A stretch of DNA of 64,000 nucleotides from CAZEKB01 sp964512225 (GCA_964512225.1 CAZEKB010000031.1:3033-67032); one strand, 5' to 3'; numbered from the stretch's first letter, positions 54,282 to 63,417 are shown. Made by a program: numbers and translations. Notes: a model not told the origin generated them from the sequence alone.

Positions 54282-55712
54282 GTGCGAATCCTCTACATCC
54301 AGAAGGATCCGTTCGTGAACATGGGGGTCACCGCTCTGACCGCGTTCGCGCGGCAGCACGGGCACGAGTGCCACCTGCTGATCGAGAACGCCGAGTCCGA
54401 CCTCAAGCGCTCCATCCGCCGGTACGACCCCGACGTCGTGGCGTTCTCCATCACCACGGGCCTGCACATCTGGGCCCTGGCCGTCGCCCACGCGGTCAAG
54501 AAGTGGTTCCCCCACATCAAGACCGCCTTCGGCGGCATGCACGCCACCTTCTATCCGGAGATGATCGAAGGCGAAGCGGTCGACATGGTCTGCCGCGGAG
54601 ACGGCGAAGACGCCTTCATCGAGTGGCTCGACGCGCTCCAGCGCGGTCGGGACCCGTCCAACATCCAGTCGCTCTGGGTCAAGAACGACAAGGGCGAGAT
54701 CACTCGCAACCCCCTGCGGACGCTCGAGCAGAACCTCGACAAGTACCCCTTCCCGGACCGGTCGATCTACGACCACTACCCGTTCGTGAAGAACCAGAAG
54801 ATCGAGGGGTTCGTGACCGGGCGCGGGTGTCCCGACAACTGCAGCTTCTGCTTCCACGTGGGGCTCAAGCGCATCATGAAGGGCCTCGGGCAGTACACGC
54901 GACGCAAGTCGATCGAGTACGTCATTTCCGAGATCGAGCACTTCCTCGCCAAGTACCCGCTGCGGCGCCTCGTCTTCCGGGACGACACCTTCATCGTCCG
55001 GTACCACGACTACGTCAAGCCGCTGCTCGCCGAGTATCGAAAGCGCATCGGGATCCCCTTCTCGTGCCTCATTCGCGCCGACTACATGAACGAGGAGTCG
55101 ATTCGGGACCTCGCCGAGTCGGGCTGCTTCGCCGTGAAGATGGGCGTCGAGTCCGGCAACGAGTACATGCGCAACAAGATCATGCACAAGCACCTCAGCA
55201 ACGCCGAGATCCTCGAGACGATGCGGCTGCTGAAGAAGTACGGGATCATGGTGCAGACGTCGAACATCCTCGGCTCGCCCGGCGAGACCCTGGACTCGGC
55301 GTGGGAGACGATGGAGTTCAACGCGCGGCTCGGTCCCGAGCACGCTTGGTGCTCGCTCATCCAGCCCTACCCCGGCACCACCATGGAAGACCTGGTGATG
55401 AAGGAGGGGATGCTCCCGCCCGGCTTCGACCCGGACGAGTTCGAGCAGTCCTACTTCATGGCCACGCCCGTGGACGTGGAGAACAAGCGGGAGATCACCA
55501 ACCTCCAGAAGCTGTTCCCCCTCGGGGTCCGCTACCCCTGGATGGCGCCCGTCATCAAGGAAGCGATCAAGCTGCCGCCCAACCAGGTCTACAACTTCCT
55601 GTTCAAGGCCCACTACGCGTACAGCATCTTCCGCATCAACGACATGGAGGTCCTCGACTTCCTGCGGATCGGGCTCTACACGAAGAACTACTTCTCTCAG
55701 ACGTCCTTCTGA
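54282..55712 (+). CDS. B12-binding-domain radical SAM protein
   Basis: 476 residues from GTG 54282, with AGGGAG at 54267-54272. A cobalamin-binding domain (FGGMHATFYP near 88 to 97) precedes the cluster motif CPDNCSFC (Cys183, 187, 190), and FRDDTFIVRY and MGVESGNEYMRNKI follow in the barrel. The C-terminal 100 residues are helical. TACACT at 54244-54249 is a candidate -10. The gene starts 112 bases from the divergent arsR; a link with arsenic is possible since some radical SAM enzymes act on arsenic, but no motif shows it. Confidence 0.85.
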   Translation: MRILYIQKDPFVNMGVTALTAFARQHGHECHLLIENAESDLKRSIRRYDPDVVAFSITTGLHIWALAVAHAVKKWFPHIKTAFGGMHATFYPEMIEGEAVDMVCRGDGEDAFIEWLDALQRGRDPSNIQSLWVKNDKGEITRNPLRTLEQNLDKYPFPDRSIYDHYPFVKNQKIEGFVTGRGCPDNCSFCFHVGLKRIMKGLGQYTRRKSIEYVISEIEHFLAKYPLRRLVFRDDTFIVRYHDYVKPLLAEYRKRIGIPFSCLIRADYMNEESIRDLAESGCFAVKMGVESGNEYMRNKIMHKHLSNAEILETMRLLKKYGIMVQTSNILGSPGETLDSAWETMEFNARLGPEHAWCSLIQPYPGTTMEDLVMKEGMLPPGFDPDEFEQSYFMATPVDVENKREITNLQKLFPLGVRYPWMAPVIKEAIKLPPNQVYNFLFKAHYAYSIFRINDMEVLDFLRIGLYTKNYFSQTSF

Positions 55713-56725
55713 GAGGCGGCGGGCTCGGCCCGCTCCACGCGATCACGGCCGCCGCCCTTGGCGAGGTACATCGCCGCGTCCGCCCGCTTGAGCAGCCCGT
55801 CGGTGCTCTCGCCGTCGCCCCATTCCGCGACCCCGACGCTCACCGTGAGCGTGAGCCGGGTCCCCGCGACGTCGATGAGCGTCGCCGCGACCGCGCGACG
55901 CAGCCGCTCGGCCGCGATGCAGGCCCCTTCGATGGCCGCCTCGGGAAGCAGCACCGCGAACTCCTCGCCGCCGAGGCGGCCGACCACGTCCGTCTCCCGG
56001 GTGACCTCCACGAGGGTCCGCGCGAGGGCCCGCAGCACCTCGTCGCCCGCGGCGTGGCCGTGGTCGTCGTTGATCCGCTTGAAGTGGTCGGCGTCGATCA
56101 TCAGGGCCGACAGCGGCTTGCCGCTCCGGCGCGCGCGAGAGATCTCCCGACGGGCCTCGCGCAGGAAGTGCGCGCGGCCGAACAGCCCGGTGAGGTCGTC
56201 CACTGCCGCTCGGCGCCGCTCTTCGGCGAGCAGGCGAGCGTTCCTCAGGGCGATGCCGACGTGATCGACGAGCACCGAGAGCGTCGAGCGGGCGGGCGCG
56301 TCGAGGGGTTCGCCCTCCCGACGGATCCACAGGACCCCCACCACGCGGCCCTCGGGCCCGGCCCGAAGCAGCTCGATCAGCGTGGCCCCGTCGTCCGACT
56401 CGCCCAGGGGCATGGAGGCGGCCCCGGGGGCGGGGGTCAGCGCCCCGGCGAGGATCCCGCCCAGCGTCGACGTGACGACCAACGCCGAGGGGAAGGGGGG
56501 CGCCTCGGCGTCGAGGCCGGCGTGGGCCTTGAGCAGCAGTCCGCCCGGCTCGAGGGCGTAGTGCGCGACGCCGACGGCCCCGACGAGCCCCTTCAGGGCT
56601 TCGGCCGCCTCGGTCAGGATCGCCGCGTCGTCTTCGAGCGCACCGATCCGTCGGGTGTGCTCGTGCAGCCGCACGAGCATCCAGGCGACGTCGGTCGTCA
56701 GTGGCCGCCCCCCGGCTTCCCCCAC
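55697..56725 (-). CDS. GAF-GGDEF diguanylate cyclase
   Basis: 342 residues. Residues about 25 to 165 look like a GAF sensor domain. The GGDEF domain starts with DDLTGLFGRAHFL and has the active signature RLGGEEF near residue 250, plus the SVGVAEWG and ADAAMYLAKGGGRDRV end. It should make c-di-GMP; an RxxD inhibitory site is not seen five residues before GGEEF. The start overlaps the end of the PilZ-domain gene by 28 bases, pairing a c-di-GMP maker with a potential receptor. Confidence 0.85.
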   Translation of the reverse strand: MGEAGGRPLTTDVAWMLVRLHEHTRRIGALEDDAAILTEAAEALKGLVGAVGVAHYALEPGGLLLKAHAGLDAEAPPFPSALVVTSTLGGILAGALTPAPGAASMPLGESDDGATLIELLRAGPEGRVVGVLWIRREGEPLDAPARSTLSVLVDHVGIALRNARLLAEERRRAAVDDLTGLFGRAHFLREARREISRARRSGKPLSALMIDADHFKRINDDHGHAAGDEVLRALARTLVEVTRETDVVGRLGGEEFAVLLPEAAIEGACIAAERLRRAVAATLIDVAGTRLTLTVSVGVAEWGDGESTDGLLKRADAAMYLAKGGGRDRVERAEPAASQKDV

Positions 56726-58104
56726 TCGAACTGCATTTCCTGGGACCGGGACGTCTCGTCCAGCTGGAGGATCAGCTCGAGGAACTCCTCGTAGAGCAGC
56801 CGGTCGGTGGGCCGCTCGAAGGTCAGGATCTGGACCCCGAATCCTTCGGGCAGCCCGTCCTGCGGTCGGTCGGTGCTGTGCCAGCGGACCTCGGCGTTGA
56901 AGCGCACCGAGACGATCTCGTCGCTGCCCTCGATGGGGAACTCGATGCGCACGATCGCGCCCCTCACGGGGGGCGCGCCCGACGTGGACAGGAACAGCCC
57001 CCGCTTCGAGAAGTTCTGGGCCATGGACAGCGACTTGCGCCCTCGGGCCCAGAATTGGACCTGCAGCGAGCTCGCGACCCGGGCGTTGCGGGGGACGAGC
57101 GACGGAGCCGGGGCCTCGTCCTCCCAGGGCGCGACGGTGCGCTCGAGGTCCGGCGCCGATGTCGTCGCGGGCGGCGGCTCCTGGGTCTCGTCGGAGCTGG
57201 AGACCTTCGGCCGCGAGGCGTCCGACTCCGTCCAGCGGTCGATGGACTCCATCGGGTCACCGAAGCCCAGGGGCCCGGAGCCGTCCGGGCTCGGGGCGGC
57301 GTCTTCGATGGGGGTCGGCGCCTCCGGGGGGGGGCCGAACCCGAACGGGTCCACGGAGTCCCCGCCGATGGGGGGAGCGGTGTGGTCGTCCAGGTCCAGG
57401 GCGGGGCCGGGCCGGAAGATGTCGTCGTCGCTGTCGAAGCTGCCGGACCCCTGGGTGCCGAACTGGAAGGACTCGTCCCCGAACGCCTTCTGGGGCGGGG
57501 CCGTGCTGTCCGAGTCCGCGAACTGATCGTAGCCGCCGGACAGCCACGGACCGCCGCCCGGGGGGGCGTCGTCCAGGGGCTCGAGGGCGCCGGGAGGGAT
57601 CGACTCCGTGGGGGGGCGACGCGAGTGCGGCGGCTTCGTCTCGGGCATGGCCCGGTGGGCGGGGCCGAGGCGGACGCGGCGTCGTCCGAGGCCGGCGCGC
57701 AGGCCGCTGGAGAGGCTCGGGGGCCGACTCGCTTCGGCGGTGGGCATCTCCACCAGGTCCGTCGGGACCTTGACCGCCCTCATCTCGCGCAGGCTGCGCG
57801 GCACGGAGAGGTCGTCCACGTCCACGCGGGTGTCGAACTTGACGAGCGCGGCCGGTCGCCCCCGCCAGAGCCCTCCACCGGTCATGAGCTCGACGACGTC
57901 GCCCACGACCTCGTGGGTGAGGTTGTCGCTCGGGCGGCGGAAGGTGAGCGTGACGCGGGCGCCCTTCTCGAGCACGGGCGCGGAGCTCACGGCCGCCGAC
58001 TGGGTCGCCAACCGGGTGATGAACCCGCGTGCAGACGTCCCATCCGTCGACTGAATGACCACCGGCACGAGGCAGGGGGTTCCGTGAAGCGTCGTATTCC
58101 GCAA
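56698..58104 (-). CDS. long PilZ-domain protein
   Basis: 468 residues from a TTG start. Residues 1 to 130 form a beta-rich PilZ-like domain (GFITRLATQSAAVSS ... ALVKFDTRVDVDDLSVP). A linker of about 200 residues is rich in Asp, Pro, Ser and Gly. Residues about 345 to 460 form a PilZ domain (QNFSKRGLFLSTSGAPPVRG; VRWHSTDRPQDGLPEGFGVQIL), with no strict RxxxR, so ligand binding is uncertain. A TAGACT hexamer at 58146-58151 (minus strand) lies 41 bases upstream. Overlaps and probably co-expresses with the cyclase gene. Confidence 0.7.
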   Translation of the reverse strand: MRNTTLHGTPCLVPVVIQSTDGTSARGFITRLATQSAAVSSAPVLEKGARVTLTFRRPSDNLTHEVVGDVVELMTGGGLWRGRPAALVKFDTRVDVDDLSVPRSLREMRAVKVPTDLVEMPTAEASRPPSLSSGLRAGLGRRRVRLGPAHRAMPETKPPHSRRPPTESIPPGALEPLDDAPPGGGPWLSGGYDQFADSDSTAPPQKAFGDESFQFGTQGSGSFDSDDDIFRPGPALDLDDHTAPPIGGDSVDPFGFGPPPEAPTPIEDAAPSPDGSGPLGFGDPMESIDRWTESDASRPKVSSSDETQEPPPATTSAPDLERTVAPWEDEAPAPSLVPRNARVASSLQVQFWARGRKSLSMAQNFSKRGLFLSTSGAPPVRGAIVRIEFPIEGSDEIVSVRFNAEVRWHSTDRPQDGLPEGFGVQILTFERPTDRLLYEEFLELILQLDETSRSQEMQFEWGKPGGGH

Positions 58105-58186
58105 TCCGACCTCGGGCGGCGAAGAAGCCGCGAAGAGAGTCCCCGAGTCTATCAGTCGGGAGGGGGCGAGGCCCCGGCGGGCGAGC

Positions 58187-59662
58187 CTAGAACCCGGCCA
58201 TGTGGCGGCCGAGGTGCGACGCCAGCGTGAGGTTCCGCTTCATGGCGACGGGGTCGGTGAGGAACCGGAGCTTCTTCGCCATGAACCCGGGCCGCCCGTA
58301 GAAGCGGCTGTAGGCCTCGCGCTGCAGGCCCTTGAGCTCGTCGTAGGTCATGCCCGTGGGCTCGTAGAATACGTTGAAGATGTTCATCGAGCGTTCGTCC
58401 TGGCGGAACTGGTCGACCTTGTCGAGCTTGCGCCACAGCCGGGAGCCGAACACCGGGTTCACGGGGGTGAAGAACGCCCACTCCAGGGGCAGCGAGCAGG
58501 CGTAGTCGATGGTCGTGCGGGCCTCCTCGACCGTCTCGTCCTCGATGCCGAGGGAGAAGCGCGCCGCCACCTCGATGCCCGCGTCCCGGATCCGGTAGAC
58601 GCCGGCCTCGCAGGTCTCGACCTGCAGGGGCGAGCCCATGGTCGCGGTGCGCAGGTTCTTCTGGACGCCCGAGATGAGGACCGTGTCGATCCGCCAGCAG
58701 CCCGCCCGCTTCATCATGTCCAGGAGCTCGGCGGTGAAGTCGTAGGACCAGAACGTGACGGTCCACGTCCACTTGCGCCCGCTGCCCACGATGAGCTCGC
58801 AGAGCTCCATGGCCTTCGCGGGCTCGGAGCTGAAGATGCCGAAGTGGTCGTAGAACCCGAAGTCGGTGATCCCCCAGCGGTCCTCGCACTCGGCCATCTC
58901 CGCGAAGATGCGCTCGGCGGAGCGGATGCGGAACTTCAGGGCGCCCACGGCGGGCAGGTGGCACGACGCGCACGTGAGCGGGCAGCCGCGCCCCGTGAAG
59001 ATCACGGTGTTGTTGGAGCGGTTGTAGATGTTGAGCCGCGGGTTGTAGCCCTCGGGCCGTCGCATCAGGTCGCGCGCGGGCGACGGCAGCGTGTCGACGT
59101 CCATGAGCGGGCGAGCGGGGTTCCGCACGACCCGGCCGTTGGCGTCGCGCCACGCGGCCCCCCGGACGTCGCTCCAGTCGCGGGTGCCGTCGTCCACCCG
59201 GTCGCAGATCTCCTCCAGCGTGTGCTCGCCCTCGCCGAACACGGCCAGGTCCAGCGCGGTGCACTCGTCCAGGACACCCTGCTTGGCGACGTTCGTGTGC
59301 GCGCCGCCGAGGACGATCACGAGGTCCGGCCAGCGGGCCTTGACGCGCGCGATGACCTCCTGCGTGTAGGGCCAGGTGCAGGTCACGGTGTTGATGCCGA
59401 GCACGTCGGGCCGGAACACCTCGATCTCGCGGAACCAGACGTCCTCGGGGGTGCCGTAGGACTCGACGTAGTGCACCGGGTGGCCGCGGTCGCGCAGCCA
59501 GGACGCGAGGGCCAGGAGCGACCAGAACGGCATCTTCCCGTTGATCGTCGATTCGCGCTTGAAGAAGTGCTTGCCCATGAACTCCTTCCAGGAGTCCTGG
59601 CCGTCGGCGAACCGGATCTGCCGGTAGGTCCAGGGGGCGGCGGTGAGGAGTACGCGTGCCAT
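58187..59662 (-). CDS. B12-binding-domain radical SAM protein
   Basis: 491 residues. The N-terminus (MARVLLTAAPWTYRQIRF) and VLGGAHTNVAKQG belong to a cobalamin-binding domain. The cluster motif is CPLTCASC (Cys227, 231, 234), and the barrel shows FGFYDHFGIFS and a C-terminal FYEPTGMTYDELKGLQREAYSRFY region shared in style with the neighbour. It starts 15 bases after the stop of the upstream radical SAM gene with GGAG in front, so the two form an operon and probably act on one substrate in sequence. Confidence 0.85.
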   Translation of the reverse strand: MARVLLTAAPWTYRQIRFADGQDSWKEFMGKHFFKRESTINGKMPFWSLLALASWLRDRGHPVHYVESYGTPEDVWFREIEVFRPDVLGINTVTCTWPYTQEVIARVKARWPDLVIVLGGAHTNVAKQGVLDECTALDLAVFGEGEHTLEEICDRVDDGTRDWSDVRGAAWRDANGRVVRNPARPLMDVDTLPSPARDLMRRPEGYNPRLNIYNRSNNTVIFTGRGCPLTCASCHLPAVGALKFRIRSAERIFAEMAECEDRWGITDFGFYDHFGIFSSEPAKAMELCELIVGSGRKWTWTVTFWSYDFTAELLDMMKRAGCWRIDTVLISGVQKNLRTATMGSPLQVETCEAGVYRIRDAGIEVAARFSLGIEDETVEEARTTIDYACSLPLEWAFFTPVNPVFGSRLWRKLDKVDQFRQDERSMNIFNVFYEPTGMTYDELKGLQREAYSRFYGRPGFMAKKLRFLTDPVAMKRNLTLASHLGRHMAGF

Positions 59663-59677
59663 CTCTTGCTCCGACCT

Positions 59678-61165
59678 CTAGTGCTCGAATTCGAGGAAGC
59701 GCGGGAGGATGCCCTTCGTCGGGCCCAGCGCCTGGTGCCGGACGAGCCGCGACATGATCTTGGCGCCCTCGAACCACTTGCCGACGTGCTCCCGGCCCGC
59801 CATCGATCGGGCGATGCGGACGAGGCGGCCGGGGCGGCTGTAGAAGCGGTAGTACGCCTTGCGCTGCACCCCCGACAGGTACTCGGCCGTGAGCCCGTTG
59901 GCGATGAAGGCGGGGGTGTCCGGGTCCCCCATGAAGTTGCGGTAGTCGTCCGCGTTGAGCTCGCCGTACTCCGCGGCCATGTCGCGCAGGGGGGTGCCCA
60001 CGAAGGGCGTGGTGATCTTGAAGTTGGCGCTCGCGATCGGGAGCGAGCGGGCGAACTCGATGGTGCGGTCGATGGACTCCGGGGTGTCCGTCGGGTGCCC
60101 GATCATGAACAACCCCTTCGCCTCGATGCCCGCGTCCACCGTCCACTCGATGCGCTCGCGGATCGTGGTGAGGTCCGTCCCCTTGAGGATGTCCTGGATC
60201 ACGCGCGGATCGCCGGTCTCGATCCCGTAGGCCACCTGCCAGCACCCGGCCTTGCCCATGAGCCGGAGCAGCTCCCGGTCGACGGTGTTCACGTGGGTCG
60301 AGATGTTCCACGAGATCGTGATCCCGCGACGCAGGATCTCCTCGCAGATGCGCGTGACCCGGCGGGCGTCGAGGGTGAACGTATCGTCGTAGAAGAAGAT
60401 CTCGCGGATCCCGTAGTCGCGCTGCAGGTGCTCGATCTCGTCCACGACGTACTCGGCGCTGTGGACGCGGAACTTGTTGCCGAGGATCTCGCGACGCTCG
60501 CAGAAGATGCAGGAGTAGGGGCACCCGCGCGACGTGTAGATCGTGGTCGCGGGCCACTCCCGGTACTGGAACATCGTCATCCGGTACGAGTCCAGCGGCG
60601 GGAGGAGGTCCCGGGCGGGGTAGGGGAGGCGGTCGAGATCGTCGATCCAGCCCCGGGGAGCGTTCGTGCGCAGCTCGGAGGTCGGGTCGGTGGGGTCGAC
60701 CGTGTACCAGAGGCCCGCGACCGCGCCGACGTCCGTGCCCTGCTCGAGGGCGTCGACCAGCTCGAGCATCATCCGCTCGCCCTCCCCCACGGCGGCGAAG
60801 TCGAAGTGCGGGTTGCGCGCGCACTCCTCGGGGGCGCCCGCGGGGTGAGGGCCCCCGACGACGACGCGCACGTCGGGCTTCCAGGCCTTCGCCAGCGCGG
60901 AGATCTCCTCCGCGACGGGCACGGTGACGGTGTAGAGCCCGAGCCCGATCACGGCCGGGTCGAAGGCCCGCACGCGCTCCATGAACTGCTCGCGGTCGGG
61001 GGGCGTCCCGGCCTTCATGTCGAGGATGGCGACGGCGTGACCCGCCTCGCGCAGGTACCCGGCGATGTAGGCGAGGCCCAGCGGCGGGGCCTGGTTCGGC
61101 GGCAGGAGCGGCGGGGGGCGCCGCGGGTCCGGGAAGTCGAACGGATGGACGAGGAGGACTCGCAC
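59678..61165 (-). CDS. B12-binding-domain radical SAM protein
   Basis: The favoured start is GTG 61165 (495 residues), 7 bases after TATGAT; ATG 61174 or 61177 would add three or four residues. Cobalamin-binding domain with PPNQAPPLGLAYIAGYLRE and VVVGGPHPAG; cluster motif CPYSCIFC (Cys215, 219, 222); barrel with FFYDDTF and YGIETGDPRVIQDILKG. The C-terminal GVQRKAYYRFYSRPGRLVR element matches that of the downstream gene, supporting recent common origin. Reaction unknown. Confidence 0.85.
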   Translation of the reverse strand: MRVLLVHPFDFPDPRRPPPLLPPNQAPPLGLAYIAGYLREAGHAVAILDMKAGTPPDREQFMERVRAFDPAVIGLGLYTVTVPVAEEISALAKAWKPDVRVVVGGPHPAGAPEECARNPHFDFAAVGEGERMMLELVDALEQGTDVGAVAGLWYTVDPTDPTSELRTNAPRGWIDDLDRLPYPARDLLPPLDSYRMTMFQYREWPATTIYTSRGCPYSCIFCERREILGNKFRVHSAEYVVDEIEHLQRDYGIREIFFYDDTFTLDARRVTRICEEILRRGITISWNISTHVNTVDRELLRLMGKAGCWQVAYGIETGDPRVIQDILKGTDLTTIRERIEWTVDAGIEAKGLFMIGHPTDTPESIDRTIEFARSLPIASANFKITTPFVGTPLRDMAAEYGELNADDYRNFMGDPDTPAFIANGLTAEYLSGVQRKAYYRFYSRPGRLVRIARSMAGREHVGKWFEGAKIMSRLVRHQALGPTKGILPRFLEFEH

Positions 61166-61308
61166 GGCCTGCATCATAGCCGGCGGGGACGCCCGTCGCC
61201 TTTCTCTCACGCACGCCCGCGCGGTGTGTGCGCGCCGCGTCTGTATAGTTCGCGCGCTCGCGGATGCGGGCGCGCCACTCGCCGTGGCGCCGAGAGGGAG
61301 CTGTCGCC

Positions 61309-62178
61309 ATGCGTCCGTCCGCCGCTCTGGGCCTCGAGACCACCGTCCGCGCTCGGGGGCGCGGGATCATCGTCCTCGCCGGGCCGAGCAGCTGCGGCAA
61401 GGGCGCGATCGCCAAGGCCCTGCGGCGGACGCTCCAGATCCCCCGGGACAACCACCTCTCCATGGGCGAGGCGCTCCGGGAGATCATCGACCGCGCCCGG
61501 GCCGAGCCCGCCTTCCGGTCGCGGCTGGGCGAGCTCTACGGAATCCACGACGACCGCCGCGTCCTCGAGCCCGAGGAGACGGACTCGGCGACCGTGGTCA
61601 AGGCGTCGCAGTACGAAGTCGAGCTGTTCGATCGGTTCGGGACCGAGCCGAGCCAGGTGGACTGGCTCGAGTACTGCGTGACGGCGGGGCTCCTGGTCCC
61701 CGACCTGTGGTCCGAGCGGATCATCGAGGGCGTGATCGCGGCCCGGGCCGAGCGTCACCAGGCGGTCGTCCTCCTGGACGGTTACCCCCGGACCGAAGCG
61801 GCGGCGCGCCACGTACTCGGCCTCACCGAGCGGCTCAACATCCCGATCATCAAGGTGCTGCACCTGTCCGTGAGCAAGCGGGAGATGCATCGGCGCGCGC
61901 TGGGTCGCAAGCGCCAGGACGACACGCCGCAGATGCTGGAGCGTCGGTACCAGTTCTACGTCGAGCACGTTCAGCCCTGCGTGGAGCTGCTCAAGGCTCA
62001 CCTCGGGAGCAAGTCGGTGGCCCTCATCGACGCCCACCAGCCCGAGTACCTGTCCGACGGCACCCTGGACCTCGAAGCATCGGTCCGAAACGTGGCCAAT
62101 TCGGTGCTCACCGCGCTCGGCGTTTCTCGACATATCCTAGGGAGTCTCGCTGAGCCGAGATCGGTCGACGTCGACTGA
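61309..62178 (+). CDS. adenylate-kinase-like P-loop kinase
   Basis: 289 residues from ATG 61309 behind GAGGGAG. The P-loop is GPSSCGKG (residues 25 to 32) and VLLDGYPRTEAAARHVL is the NMP-binding segment of adenylate kinases (DGFPRT in Adk). ALGRKRQDDTPQMLERRYQFYVEHVQP replaces the LID and RxDD region. It is 70 to 80 residues longer than Adk, with an insert after the P-loop helix. The true Adk of the organism is probably elsewhere; this may phosphorylate another nucleotide or small molecule. Confidence 0.75.
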   Translation: MRPSAALGLETTVRARGRGIIVLAGPSSCGKGAIAKALRRTLQIPRDNHLSMGEALREIIDRARAEPAFRSRLGELYGIHDDRRVLEPEETDSATVVKASQYEVELFDRFGTEPSQVDWLEYCVTAGLLVPDLWSERIIEGVIAARAERHQAVVLLDGYPRTEAAARHVLGLTERLNIPIIKVLHLSVSKREMHRRALGRKRQDDTPQMLERRYQFYVEHVQPCVELLKAHLGSKSVALIDAHQPEYLSDGTLDLEASVRNVANSVLTALGVSRHILGSLAEPRSVDVD

Positions 62179-62537
62179 TCAGTGCGCCCGCGCCGCGCCG
62201 CGGATCCGGCCGGAAACCACCCCCTCACAGGGCGCGACACCGCGTTCCGCTGGAGAAGTGTTCACTCGGAGTGAACACCTCCTCGAAGCAGTCGTGCGGA
62301 ATCCGAGGGGGCCCGGGCTATCGTCGGGTCGCCAGCCCCGGGGGGGGCTCGGCGCAGGAAGAACGAAGGTCGGATCCCCGGGGTCGGTGCATCGCATCGA
62401 TCCGGATGGAGAGCTGCACGTGGGTGAGGTGACGAACAGGGCGAAGGCGCGGGTCGCGGTCACGCGTGCTGCGACCGCTTCGGCCCGGCCATGCCTCTGG
62501 CCCGTTCGAGGGCCTCGTGAGATGATGCACGTGGCGT
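62179..62537. other. 359-bp intergenic region with a palindromic operator
   Basis: Apart from the palindrome at 62258-62278, listed separately, I see no gene, RNA or clear promoter. Short open frames here have no ribosome binding site and no recognisable product. Confidence 0.4.
62258..62278. promoter_or_regulatory. perfect palindromic operator-like site
   Basis: Arms GTGTTCACTC and GAGTGAACAC are exact reverse complements around a single central G. A 10-bp perfect dyad of this size, less GC-rich than its surroundings, is typical of TetR- or MarR-type operators. No such regulator is encoded within the window; the nearest downstream gene starts 260 bases away. Confidence 0.65.
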
Positions 62538-63413
62538 ATGGCGAGCATCTATCACCACCGCGACTTTCGGTCGTTCATCCACGCCTGGATGGCCGAGAAG
62601 AAGGCCGGTCGGAGCCTCCGCGCGGTGGCGAAGCGGATGGGCAAGTCCGCGGGGGGGCTGAGCAAGATCTTCGCCGGGGACCGGCACATCTCCGAGGAGA
62701 TCGCGGACCTGCTCCTGGAGCAGATGAAGCTGGGCGCCGACGAGGCCGCCTACTTCCGCATCCTCATCGACTGCGAGCAGGCGCCGTCGGAGTCCGAGCG
62801 GGACGAGGCCGAGCTCGTCCGGGACGCGATCTTCGGCTTCCGCAACGCGCACCGGCTGGACGCGGTCCAGGCGACGTACTTCTCGAAGTGGGTGCACTCG
62901 GCGATCCTCGCCCTGGCGGGCTGCCGGGGGTTCCGGAGCGACCCCGAGTGGATCGCCAAGACGCTGATCCCGCCGATCACGCCCGACGAGGCCCGGAAGG
63001 CCGTGCGCTACCTGGTGAGCGTCAACCTCCTGGTGGAGGAGGACGGCGAGCTCAAGCCGCCGCACGCGGTGGTCCGCACGAAGGCCGAGCTCGACGGCGG
63101 CAGCGTGCCCGAGGGGCTCGTGATCCCCGACGACCCGGGGGCGGTGGAGCGCCGCAAGGAGGCGGTCCGGGCGTGGCATCGGTGGATGCGCGGGCGGGCC
63201 ATCGAGTCGATCGACGCCTTCTCTCGCGAGGAGCGGATCCTCAACTCGATCACCCTGCGCGTCTCCGAGACGACGCTGCCCGTCCTGGTCAAACGCATGG
63301 AGTACCTCCAGGCGGAGCTCATCAAGGTGTGCGAGGCCGAGGACGAGCCCGGCGACACCGTGTACCAGCTCACGCTCACGCTCTTCCCGCTGTCGCACCG
63401 GACCACGGACTGA
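62538..63413 (+). CDS. TIGR02147-family protein
   Basis: 291 residues. The N-terminus IYHHRDFRSFIHAWMAEKKA followed by RSLRAVAKRMGKSAGGLSKIFAG (helix-turn-helix-like) is the hallmark of TIGR02147, a family expanded in Fibrobacter, Bdellovibrio and Myxococcota. The C-terminal half (KWVHSAILALAG ... ARKAVRYLVSVNLL ... VSETTLPVLVKRMEYLQ) matches the DUF4423-type domain. It is thought to be a DNA-binding regulator, but targets are unknown. Confidence 0.85.
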   Translation: MASIYHHRDFRSFIHAWMAEKKAGRSLRAVAKRMGKSAGGLSKIFAGDRHISEEIADLLLEQMKLGADEAAYFRILIDCEQAPSESERDEAELVRDAIFGFRNAHRLDAVQATYFSKWVHSAILALAGCRGFRSDPEWIAKTLIPPITPDEARKAVRYLVSVNLLVEEDGELKPPHAVVRTKAELDGGSVPEGLVIPDDPGAVERRKEAVRAWHRWMRGRAIESIDAFSREERILNSITLRVSETTLPVLVKRMEYLQAELIKVCEAEDEPGDTVYQLTLTLFPLSHRTTD

Positions 63414-63417
63414 GCCG

